The notes under the pieces were generated by a model. That model was not told the DNA's origin, made no database searches, and saw only the letters and a program-made list of their open reading frames with translations. A DNA stretch of 38,680 bases from Candidatus Poribacteria bacterium (GTDB taxonomy: Bacteria; Poribacteria; WGA-4E; WGA-3G): assembly GCA_028824685.1 (NCBI GenBank), contig JAPPCZ010000095.1, positions 1 through 38,680 of the forward strand, given 5' to 3'. Each line of letters opens with the position of its first letter. The first letter of the stretch is position 1. The translations under genes and the position numbers were made by a program. Of the stretch, positions 15,753 to 24,114 are shown one piece after another.

Positions 15753-16583
15753 GTGACAGCGACAAACATCCATCCAACAGCGATTATTTCACCTAAGTCC
15801 GAATTGGGAGAAGGTGTCCGCATTGATCCCTATACTATTGTTGAAGACCATGTTCAGATTGGTGCCAACACTGTTATAGGTCCGCATGTTCAGATCGGAA
15901 AATGGACGACGATTGGTGAAGATTGCCAAGTCTTTTTCGGTGCTACTATTGGGAATCCCTCAAAGGATCTGAAATATAATGGCGAACGGAGTTATGTTCG
16001 CATTGGCAACCGAAATGTGCTGCGTGAGTATGTCTCTATCTCTCGATCAACTTTTGAAGATGGTGAAACTGTTATTGGTGATGATAACGTATTTATGAAT
16101 TGGGTGAATATTGCGCATGATTCTATTATCGGCAGCAGAACGATAATGGCGAATTTTGCCACACTTGCCGGTCATGTAATAATTGAAGATGATGTCCGAC
16201 TCGGTGCTTACGCTGCGCTTCATCAATTTGTCCGTGTCGGCAAAATGGCGATGGCGGGTGGCTGTTCAAAAATCGTTCAAGACATTCCCCCGTTTGCCCT
16301 ATCGGCTGGCCAACCTGCCCGTGTTCGCGATCTAAACCGCATCGGTATTCGAACATCGCGCATCAATCCATTAGCAAAATTGTCTCCCGAAACATTTGCG
16401 CTTCTAAAGAAAGCTTTCCGCATCCTATTCCGTTCTGGTTTGCCTTTGAGACATGCTGTTACCAAAGCCAGAGAAGAATTACCAACAGACCCAGAAGTGG
16501 AATATCTACTCCAGTTTATAGAATCATCCAAACGTGGTATCGGTTTTAGCCAACCAAATCGTTCTGTGAAAGGGGACGGGTAA
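15753..16583 (+). CDS. lpxA: UDP-N-acetylglucosamine acyltransferase LpxA
   Basis: The 276-residue left-handed beta-helix enzyme catalyses the first step of lipid A synthesis. The family landmarks are present: IHPTAIISPKSELGEGV, GATIGNPSKDLKYNGERSYV, IGNRNVLREYVSISRST, the catalytic histidine in NIAHDSIIGS, and the helical C-terminal domain starting near residue 195. The start is a GTG with AGGA about 9 bases upstream. Together with lpxC-fabZ it shows a lipid A-bearing outer membrane. The last bases of the gene are repeated 800 bp downstream at 17354-17371, after the toxin-antitoxin pair. Confidence 0.96.
   Translation: MTATNIHPTAIISPKSELGEGVRIDPYTIVEDHVQIGANTVIGPHVQIGKWTTIGEDCQVFFGATIGNPSKDLKYNGERSYVRIGNRNVLREYVSISRSTFEDGETVIGDDNVFMNWVNIAHDSIIGSRTIMANFATLAGHVIIEDDVRLGAYAALHQFVRVGKMAMAGGCSKIVQDIPPFALSAGQPARVRDLNRIGIRTSRINPLAKLSPETFALLKKAFRILFRSGLPLRHAVTKAREELPTDPEVEYLLQFIESSKRGIGFSQPNRSVKGDG
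16554..16571 (+). repeat. Direct repeat, left copy (3' end of lpxA)
   Basis: CCAAATCGTTCTGTGAAA matches 17354-17371 at 17 of 18 positions, exactly 800 bases apart. The similarity continues weakly through the lpxA stop region (TAATT). The pair brackets the antitoxin/PIN genes. Confidence 0.6.
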
Positions 16584-16607
16584 TTTACAACAGGATTGGA
16601 TTAGAAA

Positions 16608-16934
16608 ATGGATAACATAAAACTCAAAAAACAAGCAATTAAAATAATTAAACAACTACCTACTGAAAAACTTGGAGATGTTATTGACTACCTTTCCTAT
16701 CTGCAGAATAAAGAAATCTTAAATGCATCACATGAGTTAGACACAGATTTAGAGGGACGCAAAAGTTCACGTACTGGGACCAAAGTTGAAGGACACAAAA
16801 GCAAAAATAGTGAAGATCCGCTTCTTGCTTTACTTGGAACGCTGAAACTTGATGAAGAGAACATCAGTGATCGTCACGATGAATTGATTGGGGATGTCCT
16901 ACTTGCAGAATTACGTGGAAATGGGTATGAGTGA
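16608..16934 (+). CDS. DUF2281-like antitoxin candidate
   Basis: The 108-residue protein begins with the short helical module found in antitoxins paired with PIN toxins (KQAIKIIKQLPTEKLGDVIDYLSYLQNKE). A polar middle (about 45-65) follows, then the C-terminal block LLALLGTLKLDEENISDRHDELIGDVLLAELRG, which resembles toxin-binding tails of this group. It overlaps the PIN gene by 8 bases, the usual antitoxin-first order. The ribosome binding site is weak. The family call rests on pattern recognition. Confidence 0.7.
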   Translation: MDNIKLKKQAIKIIKQLPTEKLGDVIDYLSYLQNKEILNASHELDTDLEGRKSSRTGTKVEGHKSKNSEDPLLALLGTLKLDEENISDRHDELIGDVLLAELRGNGYE

Positions 16935-17340
16935 GGTGTTTGCAGATACATCTGGATGGATTTCTTCTTTTATTAGTTCTGAACCGCATCATGTGAAAGC
17001 TGCTTCATTGTTGACACAGTGTCAACAACAAAATTTGCAAATCGTCACAACAAACTATGTATTGAGTAAGCTGGTTGTTTTATTTACCCGGTTCCGCGTG
17101 CAGCGCTCAAAGGCACTTACTTATATCCGGGCAATTAGAGACTCCACTTGGATTGAAGTAGTTCATATAGACGAAAAACTTGATGATCAAGCGTGGAAAT
17201 TACTTGAAGCTCGATTGGATAAGACATGGAGTTTAGTTGACTGTGCCAGTTTTGTTGTGATGGAAGATCGTGGCTTGACTGACGCTCTAACAACTGATCG
17301 TCATTTTGAGCAAGCTGGGTTTGTAAAGCTTCTTTCGTGA
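16927..17340 (+). CDS. PIN-domain (VapC-like) toxin, one catalytic acid apparently lost
   Basis: The 137-residue PIN-domain protein has the first aspartate in VFADTSGW (Asp7), the DxxSF-like block SLVDCASFVVM and the last acidic block TTDRHFEQAGF. VapC-type PIN RNases cut tRNA, rRNA or mRNA. The second helix normally carries a glutamate in a motif like TTNYVLxEL; here it reads TTNYVLSKL with codon AAG, one transition from GAG. Activity may therefore be reduced or lost. The ATG at 16927 is preferred (GGA 7 bases before); ATGs at 16921 and 16888 are alternatives. It overlaps the antitoxin gene. Confidence 0.82.
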   Translation: MSEVFADTSGWISSFISSEPHHVKAASLLTQCQQQNLQIVTTNYVLSKLVVLFTRFRVQRSKALTYIRAIRDSTWIEVVHIDEKLDDQAWKLLEARLDKTWSLVDCASFVVMEDRGLTDALTTDRHFEQAGFVKLLS

Positions 17341-17353
17341 GCAGATTTACTCT

Positions 17354-17371
17354 CCGAATCGTTCTGTGAAA
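17354..17371 (+). repeat. Direct repeat, right copy (remnant of lpxA 3' end)
   Basis: CCGAATCGTTCTGTGAAA, followed by a degenerate copy of the sequence after it in lpxA including TAATT. The flanking gene-free stretch 17341-17525 shows nothing else. Confidence 0.6.
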
Positions 17372-17525
17372 AACGATAGATAATTATAGTTCCCAGAAAC
17401 AAAATTTAATTGATAAGTGTGCATAATTAAACCACATCTTTCCAAATCATCATCATACATACCCTCCTGATAAATCCATTCACACTTTGAAGATACTTAT
17501 TACCGTATACACAATGGAGAAAATC

Positions 17526-18374
17526 ATGGATACCATAAAAGATTTTGCTATCAAACAGAGAAAGTATATGCCAGTCTTTCCAAAAGCTACCGGAAAACTA
17601 ACCGTTTATATTGAAGGTTATCCGTGTGAGGACGATGAACCGATGGCTGAAACCGATTTTCACGCTGACCAGATTTTTACGTTATCCGACCAACTCAAGC
17701 GATACTTTGCAGTCAACGAGCTGGTTCACATCGCCGTTGACAGTTTTGTCTACTATAGCGAAGGGGACATCACAAAATGTGTTGCCCCTGATATCTACAT
17801 CGTGTTCGGTGTTGATAAATACCCGCTACGCCGTAGTTTTTATACGTGGGCAGAGGGGGCAGCACCCGTTGCTGTTTTTGAGTTTCTCTCTGATTCAACA
17901 GCACATCAAGATCGGCATGAAAAAGTTGCGTTGTATCTAAATGATATTGGTGTTCAAGAATACTTTATACATCAGCCGGAACTGAAGAAGCCTGCAGAGT
18001 TTCGCGGGTGGCAGCGGAGTCCTTCTGGTAACATTATTGAGATGGTGCCGGATGCGGAAGACGGTTTGTTCAGCGAAGCGTTAAATCTCTGGTTTCGGTG
18101 GGTGGACAATCACACAACGCACGTAAGACTTTTGCGTCCGTACCTACCTGACGGCACCCCAATTACAACTTCTATGGAAGAAGAGCACCTTCGGCTGCAA
18201 GAAAAACATCTCCGAGAGGAAGCCGAAGCGATGGCTGCAGAGGAAGCAGAACGCAGACAAAAAGCGGAAGCGATGGTGGCAGAAGAAGCAGAACGCAGAC
18301 GTGAACTAGAAACTGAGTTAGAACGACTTCGTACTCAACTCGCTAACCAACAAAACGAAACACCTTCTGATTGA
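17526..18374 (+). CDS. Uma2-family (DUF820) putative endonuclease with C-terminal coiled coil
   Basis: The 282-residue protein has a PD-(D/E)xK-type nuclease core: APDIYIVFG (the PD), VFEFLSDST (the acidic residue) and the lysine in DRHEKVALYLNDIGVQEYFI, which match the Uma2 pattern. The last 75 residues are a highly charged coiled coil with the near-repeat EAMAAEEAERRQK / EAMVAEEAERRRE. Uma2 genes are multiplied in cyanobacteria and related genomes and their role is unclear. The ATG at 17526 is chosen because GGAG lies 6 bases upstream; earlier TTG (17487) and ATG (17514) codons are in frame. Confidence 0.85.
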   Translation: MDTIKDFAIKQRKYMPVFPKATGKLTVYIEGYPCEDDEPMAETDFHADQIFTLSDQLKRYFAVNELVHIAVDSFVYYSEGDITKCVAPDIYIVFGVDKYPLRRSFYTWAEGAAPVAVFEFLSDSTAHQDRHEKVALYLNDIGVQEYFIHQPELKKPAEFRGWQRSPSGNIIEMVPDAEDGLFSEALNLWFRWVDNHTTHVRLLRPYLPDGTPITTSMEEEHLRLQEKHLREEAEAMAAEEAERRQKAEAMVAEEAERRRELETELERLRTQLANQQNETPSD

Positions 18375-18433
18375 AAGTTATCACATCCATCTATAGTGAG
18401 AAGAATATCAACCATTTAAAAAGGAGATAGATA

Positions 18434-18928
18434 ATGTCAAATTATGATTTCGCAAGAACCTACTTCAATCAAGGTATGCGAAAAATTAAAGAGAATCAAT
18501 ATAAAGAGGCAATTGATTGTTTTCATCGAGCCTATGAACTCAATCCTGCTGATACCAATATCTATTTTTATCGGGGGTTAGCATTTGCACAACTCAGAGG
18601 ATATGATGCTGCAATTCACGATTTTGATAGTGTGATTAGGTTTCAACCTGATAATTACGCTGCTTACAACAATCGGGGAAAGGCAAAGTCATATCTCAAT
18701 CGTCACACTGAGGCAATTATGGACTATACTTGTGCGATTGAATTTAAGTCGGATTATGCTACTGCTTACTTCAATCGGGGAAAAGCATGGGCAAAACAAG
18801 GTCAAACATTGAAGGCTGAATCGGATTTACAAACCGCTTTAAAACTTGAAACTAAGACAGGCAATATGGCATTCGTGAGCGTGATTGAAAAAGAACTACG
18901 TCTACTCAAAGAAGATAACCTCACATGA
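18434..18928 (+). CDS. Soluble TPR protein
   Basis: The 164-residue protein is built of about four tetratricopeptide repeats starting near residues 5, 39, 73 and 107 (for example NIYFYRGLAFAQLRGYDAAI, AAYNNRGKAKSYLNRHTEAI, TAYFNRGKAWAKQGQTLKAE). It has no signal peptide. TPRs form a scaffold for protein-protein contacts. AAGGAG lies 8 bases before the ATG. It shares its C-terminal style (LxTALKLETKTG...EKELRLLKED) with the larger TPR protein downstream, so the two are paralogs. Confidence 0.88.
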   Translation: MSNYDFARTYFNQGMRKIKENQYKEAIDCFHRAYELNPADTNIYFYRGLAFAQLRGYDAAIHDFDSVIRFQPDNYAAYNNRGKAKSYLNRHTEAIMDYTCAIEFKSDYATAYFNRGKAWAKQGQTLKAESDLQTALKLETKTGNMAFVSVIEKELRLLKEDNLT

Positions 18929-19095
18929 AACACAATCACGATAAACATTAGTCTGAGTAACCGGGTAAGGGTATCCAACCGTTACAACTGGGCGATAGCA
19001 ACAAACGCGTATAGGTAAGGATAGTTGAATATTCGTTCAACCTCGCACCACTTTCATCGGTTGCAGGAAAGATACCAATCAGAAGGAAAACACCC

Positions 19096-20433
19096 ATGAA
19101 ATATATTTTAGGTAGTACAGTTTTACTTGTATTTCTGACTGCGGGTTGTTTTTTTTGGTACAAATGGAATGTTACCAACGATCCTAAAGTTCACTATAAC
19201 CGGGGGGTAGAGAAAGGGCGTCTCGGTCAATACGCTGATGCACTTGAGAATTTCGATATTGCCATACAACTTAAGCCTGACTTTGCTGATGCTTATCATG
19301 CGCGGGGAATAGGGAAGGCTCGTCTCGGTCAATACGCTGATGCACTTGAGAATTTCGATATTGCCATACAACTTAAGCCTGACTTTGCTGATGCTTATCA
19401 TGCGCGGGGAATAGAGAAAGCTCGTCTCGGCCAGCACGAAGCTGCTATTTCAGACTATGATACCGCCATTCAACTTAAGCCTGACTTTGCTGATATCTAC
19501 TACAATAGGGCAGTAGAAAAAGCTAAACTTAATCTACATAAAGCTGCTATTTCGGACTACGATAAAGTCATACATCTAAAACCTAATGACGCAGAAGCCC
19601 ATCGCGGTAGAGGCTTAGAAAAAGCTAAACTTAATCTATCCAAAGAGGCTATTTCAGATTTTGACACCGCTATACGTCTCAAACCTGATTTTGTTGAAGC
19701 TTATCTTGATCGCGGAACGGAAAAGGCCCTTCGTGGTCAACTTGAAGCTGCGAATACTAACTTTCTTGCTGCTATCCGACTGAATGCAGAAAAAACTGTT
19801 ACGTATTTTGATACTTTCATAGAGCGCAATCCTAAATTTAAATTTTTGAGTCCTTATCATTATCGGGGAATTGCGAGACTTGCCCTTGGTCACTACGCTG
19901 CTGCGTTACTTGACTTTGATACCGTCATACAATTAAAACCTCAGCCTCCATTTTTAGCTCAAGCTTATCTCAATAAGGGCACCGCAAATATGAAACTCGG
20001 TAAACATTTTGATGCCCTCTTGGATTATGATACTGCTATAAAACTCGCCCCCGATTTTTTTGAAGCTTACGACAATCGGGGGGCGGTGAAGGGTCTTCTT
20101 GGTCAATATGATGATGCACTTACAGATCATAATACTGCTATAAGGCTAAAACCTGATTTTGCTGATGCCTATTACAATCGGGGAGAGATAAAAATAAAAC
20201 TTCGTCAATATGCTGCTGCGCTTGCAGACTTTGATACTGCCATACAGCATAATCCTGGTCATGCCAAAGCGTACCATGAACGTGGATTGGTGAAGGTGCT
20301 ATTGAGGCGAACTTGGGAGGCAAAACAAGATTTTCAAACTGCTTTGAAACTTGCGATACAAGCAGGAGATGCGGAATTTAAAAACCATATTGAAAACACT
20401 TTGCGTCTGCTTCAAAAGAATGGGATAAAATAG
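19096..20433 (+). CDS. Membrane-anchored TPR protein (about eleven repeats)
   Basis: The 445-residue protein has an N-terminal hydrophobic segment (about 3-22). It contains AGC at residues 16-18, so it could be a lipoprotein, but an uncleaved anchor is as likely. The rest is 34-residue TPR units such as GQYADALENFDIAIQLKPDF, presumably in the periplasm. Two neighbouring units are encoded by an almost exact 102-bp tandem duplication (19219-19422). GAAGG lies before the ATG. The 60-residue membrane protein follows 2 bases after the stop. The partners are unknown. Confidence 0.88.
   Translation: MKYILGSTVLLVFLTAGCFFWYKWNVTNDPKVHYNRGVEKGRLGQYADALENFDIAIQLKPDFADAYHARGIGKARLGQYADALENFDIAIQLKPDFADAYHARGIEKARLGQHEAAISDYDTAIQLKPDFADIYYNRAVEKAKLNLHKAAISDYDKVIHLKPNDAEAHRGRGLEKAKLNLSKEAISDFDTAIRLKPDFVEAYLDRGTEKALRGQLEAANTNFLAAIRLNAEKTVTYFDTFIERNPKFKFLSPYHYRGIARLALGHYAAALLDFDTVIQLKPQPPFLAQAYLNKGTANMKLGKHFDALLDYDTAIKLAPDFFEAYDNRGAVKGLLGQYDDALTDHNTAIRLKPDFADAYYNRGEIKIKLRQYAAALADFDTAIQHNPGHAKAYHERGLVKVLLRRTWEAKQDFQTALKLAIQAGDAEFKNHIENTLRLLQKNGIK
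19219..19422 (+). repeat. 102-bp tandem duplication inside the TPR gene
   Basis: 19219-19312 and 19321-19414 are identical over 94 bases, and the 102-base units differ only by two G/A changes near the end. Three 34-residue TPR-sized periods are visible, but only these two units are this similar, so the duplication or gene conversion is recent. Confidence 0.85.
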
Positions 20434-20435
20434 AG

Positions 20436-20618
20436 ATGGGTTGCATAATTATTATCATAATTGTAATTATTGCAGCAATAGTTGGAGCTTCTTGGGTTCC
20501 TGATTTATTTTCTGGACTTGCAGGATTGTTTGGAACACTTTTCTGGGTTTCTATAGTTGGTACTATCATCATCGGCGTTGTCTGTTTTGTATCGTATATA
20601 ATAGGTCGGGATAAGTAA
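20436..20618 (+). CDS. Small two-helix membrane protein
   Basis: The 60-residue ORF starts 2 bases after the TPR stop. It has two strongly hydrophobic segments (about 3-17 and 33-56) linked by a short amphipathic stretch (WVPDLFSGLAGLFGTLFW) and ends GRDK. The tight spacing suggests coupling to the TPR gene. There is no good ribosome binding site of its own and no family I recognise. It may be a small partner of the anchored TPR protein. Confidence 0.55.
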   Translation: MGCIIIIIIVIIAAIVGASWVPDLFSGLAGLFGTLFWVSIVGTIIIGVVCFVSYIIGRDK

Positions 20619-20742
20619 CTCACATGACGCGACCTCAAGACCCTATTCAACCCAAAGTAGAAAATCAAGTGTGCCGGGGACTGTCTTGCCGTTTGTCCTT
20701 GCGGCGCGAGATTTTTATTGAGATACAAACGGAGTACTATTT

Positions 20743-21636
20743 ATGAACGGAGAATGTCTTTCCCACTTATTGTCAGAAGAAGAGCGAAAACATTTTGAAG
20801 AACAGGGATACCTTTACGTACCGAACGCGCTATCATCAGAGATGGTGGCGCACCTAACGAATGCTGTTGATAAACTTCACAGCGATGCGCTTTCTACCGG
20901 TAGAGCAACACAAGGTAATCATTGGGGTTTCTCTAATTTCTTGGGTGAAGATGATGCTTTCTTGGAACTCATTGATTTACCGACAACGCTACCCAAAGTG
21001 TGGGGTATTTTGGGATGGAATATCTATCTTTACCATGCACACATGCACGTCAAACCGCCTGCTCCGCCAGACGCACAAGCTGGAGATGGTTGGTTGGAAT
21101 GGCATCAAGACAGCGGTCGCGTCAATATTGAGATGGAGACACACCCACGCCCGCGCCTATCCTTGAAAGTTGCGTTTTTCCTTACAGATGTCTCCGAACC
21201 TGGTCGTGGTAATTTTTACATTCGTCCCGGTAGCCACTTCTCAGATGTGCCACTTCCCGAATCGGAAATTAGCCGTGACCCACGCGAAAAAACGGCTGCA
21301 GGGATTCCCGATGATGCAATACCGGTATGCGTGGAGCCTGGCACAGCAGTTCTTTTTGATAGAAGACTCTGGCATTCGCGCAGTCCTAACACCTCACAGA
21401 TGACACGGAAGGCTCTGTTTTATGGCTATGGGTATCGGTGGATTCGTCAGAAAGACGATATGGTGGTTGAACATCTCTATGAACGGTGTGATCCGATTCG
21501 CCGTCAATTGCTTGGTGCTGCTGTTAGAAATAATGGTCGTTATGTCCCGACTGATGAGGATGTGCCGTTACGCGGATGGCTAATTGAGCAATTTGGTGAA
21601 GATGCTGTGTATTCGCTGGGACCGCTCGGTTCTTAA
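20743..21636 (+). CDS. Phytanoyl-CoA dioxygenase (PhyH) family protein
   Basis: The 297-residue Fe(II)/2-oxoglutarate dioxygenase has the iron-binding HxD in WHQDSGR and the distal histidine in RRLWHSRSPN. An arginine later in the same strand region (MTRKALFYGYGYRWI) could bind 2-oxoglutarate. The N-terminal block FEEQGYLYVPNALS is typical. Bacterial PhyH proteins hydroxylate varied small molecules; the substrate is unknown. GGAG lies 9 bases before the ATG. It converges with the zinc dehydrogenase gene, with 8 bases between the stops. Confidence 0.9.
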   Translation: MNGECLSHLLSEEERKHFEEQGYLYVPNALSSEMVAHLTNAVDKLHSDALSTGRATQGNHWGFSNFLGEDDAFLELIDLPTTLPKVWGILGWNIYLYHAHMHVKPPAPPDAQAGDGWLEWHQDSGRVNIEMETHPRPRLSLKVAFFLTDVSEPGRGNFYIRPGSHFSDVPLPESEISRDPREKTAAGIPDDAIPVCVEPGTAVLFDRRLWHSRSPNTSQMTRKALFYGYGYRWIRQKDDMVVEHLYERCDPIRRQLLGAAVRNNGRYVPTDEDVPLRGWLIEQFGEDAVYSLGPLGS

Positions 21637-21644
21637 GCCGCACT

Positions 21645-22688
21645 TTAGGGAAGCAGACACACCTTTCCAAAGTTCTTACGCGACTCCAGCAGTTGGTGTG
21701 CTTCAGCCGCATGCTCCAAAGGTAGTGTCCGATCAATGATAGGGACTAACAGTCCCAGTTCTGTAAGGCGAACAAGTTTTCTAAGTTCTTTAGCTGTACC
21801 TAACGCTGACCCCATGATTGTAAGTTGTTTTTGATACATTTTGCGGATGTTAATTTGCCCTATGTTGCCCGTTGTTACACCGCAAGAAACGAGTCTGCCG
21901 TTTTTAGCGAGACTACCAATACTCTGTTCCCATGTTGCAGCACCGACATGTTCTAAGACAACATCAACACCACGACCATCTGTCTCCTCAAGTATAACCT
22001 CTGAGAAGTCAACATCGGTGTAGTTTATGGTAACATCTGCACCGAATTCTCGTGCGCGTGCCAATTTTTCATCAGTGCTTGCAGTAGCAAAGATACGTGC
22101 CCCGACAAATTTGGCAATTTGCAAACCCGCACTGCCGACACTTCCCCCCGCACCGAGTATCAAGACATCTTCACCTGCGCGGAGTTGCGCGCGCGTGACA
22201 AGCATGTGCCACGCGGTGAGATAAGCAATTGGCAGTGCTGCCGTCTCAACGAAAGGCGTCGAACTCGTCATCCAAATCGCATTTTCGGCTGGTGCTTTAA
22301 CGAACTCGGCATAACCACCATTGGTCTGAAATCCGAGTAGTTGTTGTGTGTCACACAGATTTTCATAACCGTTGATGCAATCACTACACACACCGCACGG
22401 AATACACGGCGCGAGAAGTACGCGGTTGCCGATAGCGAGGTCGGGATGTTCGCCAGAAATTTCAGCTACTTCACCTGCAATGTCTGAACCTAAAATATGC
22501 GGCGCGCCTGTTTCTTCAAGTTTCTGCTTTATTTCAGGTCGGTCGCGCCGTGCGTGGATGTCAAGGTAGTTAACAGCACACGCTTTTACTTTAACGAGGA
22601 TTTCATCAGGTCCAAGGGTAGGTTGTTCCACTTCCTGATACTCTAATACGTCAACTTCGCCCTGTTCAGTGAACGCAACTGCTTTCAT
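21645..22688 (-). CDS. Zinc-containing alcohol dehydrogenase / quinone reductase family protein
   Basis: The 347-residue medium-chain dehydrogenase has the structural-zinc cysteines CGVCSDCINGYENLC (spacing C-x2-C-x2-C-x7-C), and a catalytic-domain cysteine in KACAVNYLDIH. The Rossmann motif is ILGAGGSVGSAG. Substrate-binding residues are not diagnostic. It lies downstream of the second PhyH gene on the same strand (30-base gap), so the two may act in sequence, a hydroxylated product being oxidised. The ribosome binding site is weak. Confidence 0.9.
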   Translation of the reverse strand: MKAVAFTEQGEVDVLEYQEVEQPTLGPDEILVKVKACAVNYLDIHARRDRPEIKQKLEETGAPHILGSDIAGEVAEISGEHPDLAIGNRVLLAPCIPCGVCSDCINGYENLCDTQQLLGFQTNGGYAEFVKAPAENAIWMTSSTPFVETAALPIAYLTAWHMLVTRAQLRAGEDVLILGAGGSVGSAGLQIAKFVGARIFATASTDEKLARAREFGADVTINYTDVDFSEVILEETDGRGVDVVLEHVGAATWEQSIGSLAKNGRLVSCGVTTGNIGQINIRKMYQKQLTIMGSALGTAKELRKLVRLTELGLLVPIIDRTLPLEHAAEAHQLLESRKNFGKVCLLP

Positions 22689-22718
22689 GCTACATCCAAT
22701 CCAGTATGTATAAAAACC

Positions 22719-23528
22719 CTAACCGTAAGCACCATGATTGAGAAAGCCTAACAATCGCCGTAGCCGTGGGTTTGCGTCCCGATAGACCGATTCTGGCATA
22801 TTATAATTCATAAAAGGATAGAATTTATGCCCTACCAGTCGGCGCGCGTAGGTCACCTGCGTGATATATCGGATACGTTGAGTCTGGTTTGGACCGCCAC
22901 GATGCCATACCTGATTGTTGAACATAATGACGCTTCCCGCTTTGCCGAGATTGTATTGAATCTTATCTTCCCACTCCGTACCCTCTATCGGATTAGGAGG
23001 TGATGCACCGAAAAGATGTGAACCGGGAACAACCTCTGTTCCACCATGCTCAATCTCGGTGACATCCGTGAGGTAGTAGTTAGCGGTAAAAAGCAGTACA
23101 GGGAGTTTTACGTTTTTTGGCGGTTCGCCCTCCGTGACCAGATAGTGTGGAGCATCGTCTTGGTGCCAAGACGTAATTCCGCCTCCTGGAAAGGTTTGAA
23201 ACGAGTTGTTGTGTATGACATGACAGTTTGCCGCGACAAGTGCTTCAGCAAAGGAGACAATAGGCTCAAGATCGAATAATCGGAGATTTGCCTTGCTGTG
23301 TTCAAACATCCGATGGCTCAAGTGCATGTTCCCTGCCGGACTTCCACCGTTCAAACCGTTCGGATCGTTTTCAAGTGCCCATTGCAAATCCTGACGAAGT
23401 TCCGCACAGTGATCGGGAGTCAACACATCTTGAAGGAATAAGCAACCGTCACGGTGGAAAGTTTCTACCCATTCCTGAATTTGTTCTGGACTGACATCCT
23501 GCTCCGACCAATAAAGCGTCTCAGACAT
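22719..23528 (-). CDS. Phytanoyl-CoA dioxygenase (PhyH) family protein, second copy
   Basis: The 269-residue Fe(II)/2-oxoglutarate dioxygenase has HxD in SWHQDDAPH and the distal histidine in NNQVWHRGGPNQT, followed by the arginine in QRIRYITQ. The N-terminal block WVETFHRDGCLFLQDVLTPD is typical. It is only distantly related to the copy at 20743, so this is not a recent duplicate. AGAGG lies 6 bases before the ATG. It is probably co-transcribed with the zinc dehydrogenase. Confidence 0.9.
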   Translation of the reverse strand: MSETLYWSEQDVSPEQIQEWVETFHRDGCLFLQDVLTPDHCAELRQDLQWALENDPNGLNGGSPAGNMHLSHRMFEHSKANLRLFDLEPIVSFAEALVAANCHVIHNNSFQTFPGGGITSWHQDDAPHYLVTEGEPPKNVKLPVLLFTANYYLTDVTEIEHGGTEVVPGSHLFGASPPNPIEGTEWEDKIQYNLGKAGSVIMFNNQVWHRGGPNQTQRIRYITQVTYARRLVGHKFYPFMNYNMPESVYRDANPRLRRLLGFLNHGAYG

Positions 23529-23637
23529 AAGATACCTCTACTAATCCGAATTAGGCGGAGTCAAAACTCCGCCTAAACATGATTGTTAACTCATAACCCA
23601 AATTATGAGTATATCTTTTATAACGTTAACGGATAGG

Positions 23638-23976
23638 CTATCCCATAGCAGCAGCAACAATAATACCGAGTGAGACTAACACCCCCGCAACTGCAATACC
23701 GGCAGCTGTGTTGTTCTCCTCAGCAATCTGTCGGTTGAGGTCATACGGTGTTGCCATATCAAAGACCTTATACCCAACCATTAAAATGATTAAACCAACA
23801 ATACTAAAGATTGCCACTAAAATAATATCTCGTGCAATACCTTTCCATTCAAACAGTGCGGGTTCTTCTGCGGCAGCATCATCTTGCGCCCAAACAGTTG
23901 TTGAAAATATAGCAAAGACACACAGTGATACCATAACTAAGCAGAATGTTGCGGATACAATTTTTTGCGCTTTCAT
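23638..23976 (-). CDS. DUF350-family small membrane protein
   Basis: The 112-residue protein has a signal-like first helix (about 7-29, ending VWAQ), an acidic stretch, a second helix (about 50-70) and the DUF350 half-unit DLNRQIAEENNTAAGIAVAGVLVSLGIIVAAAM. Full DUF350 proteins carry two such units; this one has one. The function of the family is unknown. AGGAGG lies 6 bases before the ATG. It stands alone between the PhyH and the 1312-residue gene. Confidence 0.78.
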   Translation of the reverse strand: MKAQKIVSATFCLVMVSLCVFAIFSTTVWAQDDAAAEEPALFEWKGIARDIILVAIFSIVGLIILMVGYKVFDMATPYDLNRQIAEENNTAAGIAVAGVLVSLGIIVAAAMG

Positions 23977-24114
23977 GGTTCCTCCTATTGGACAAAAATG
24001 TCCTATTTACAAATAATTGTAAAGTGTACAGAAACTTGCAAATCATTAAGAACAGTGCCTTTATTCCATTCTAAAATCTATACAACTTTAGACACTTTAC
24101 AGAATTTAGGTAAT

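Noticed and set aside
19123..19437. A minus-strand frame with two identical blocks, opposite the TPR gene.
   Set aside because: The repetition comes from the 102-bp TPR duplication on the plus strand; no independent coding evidence.
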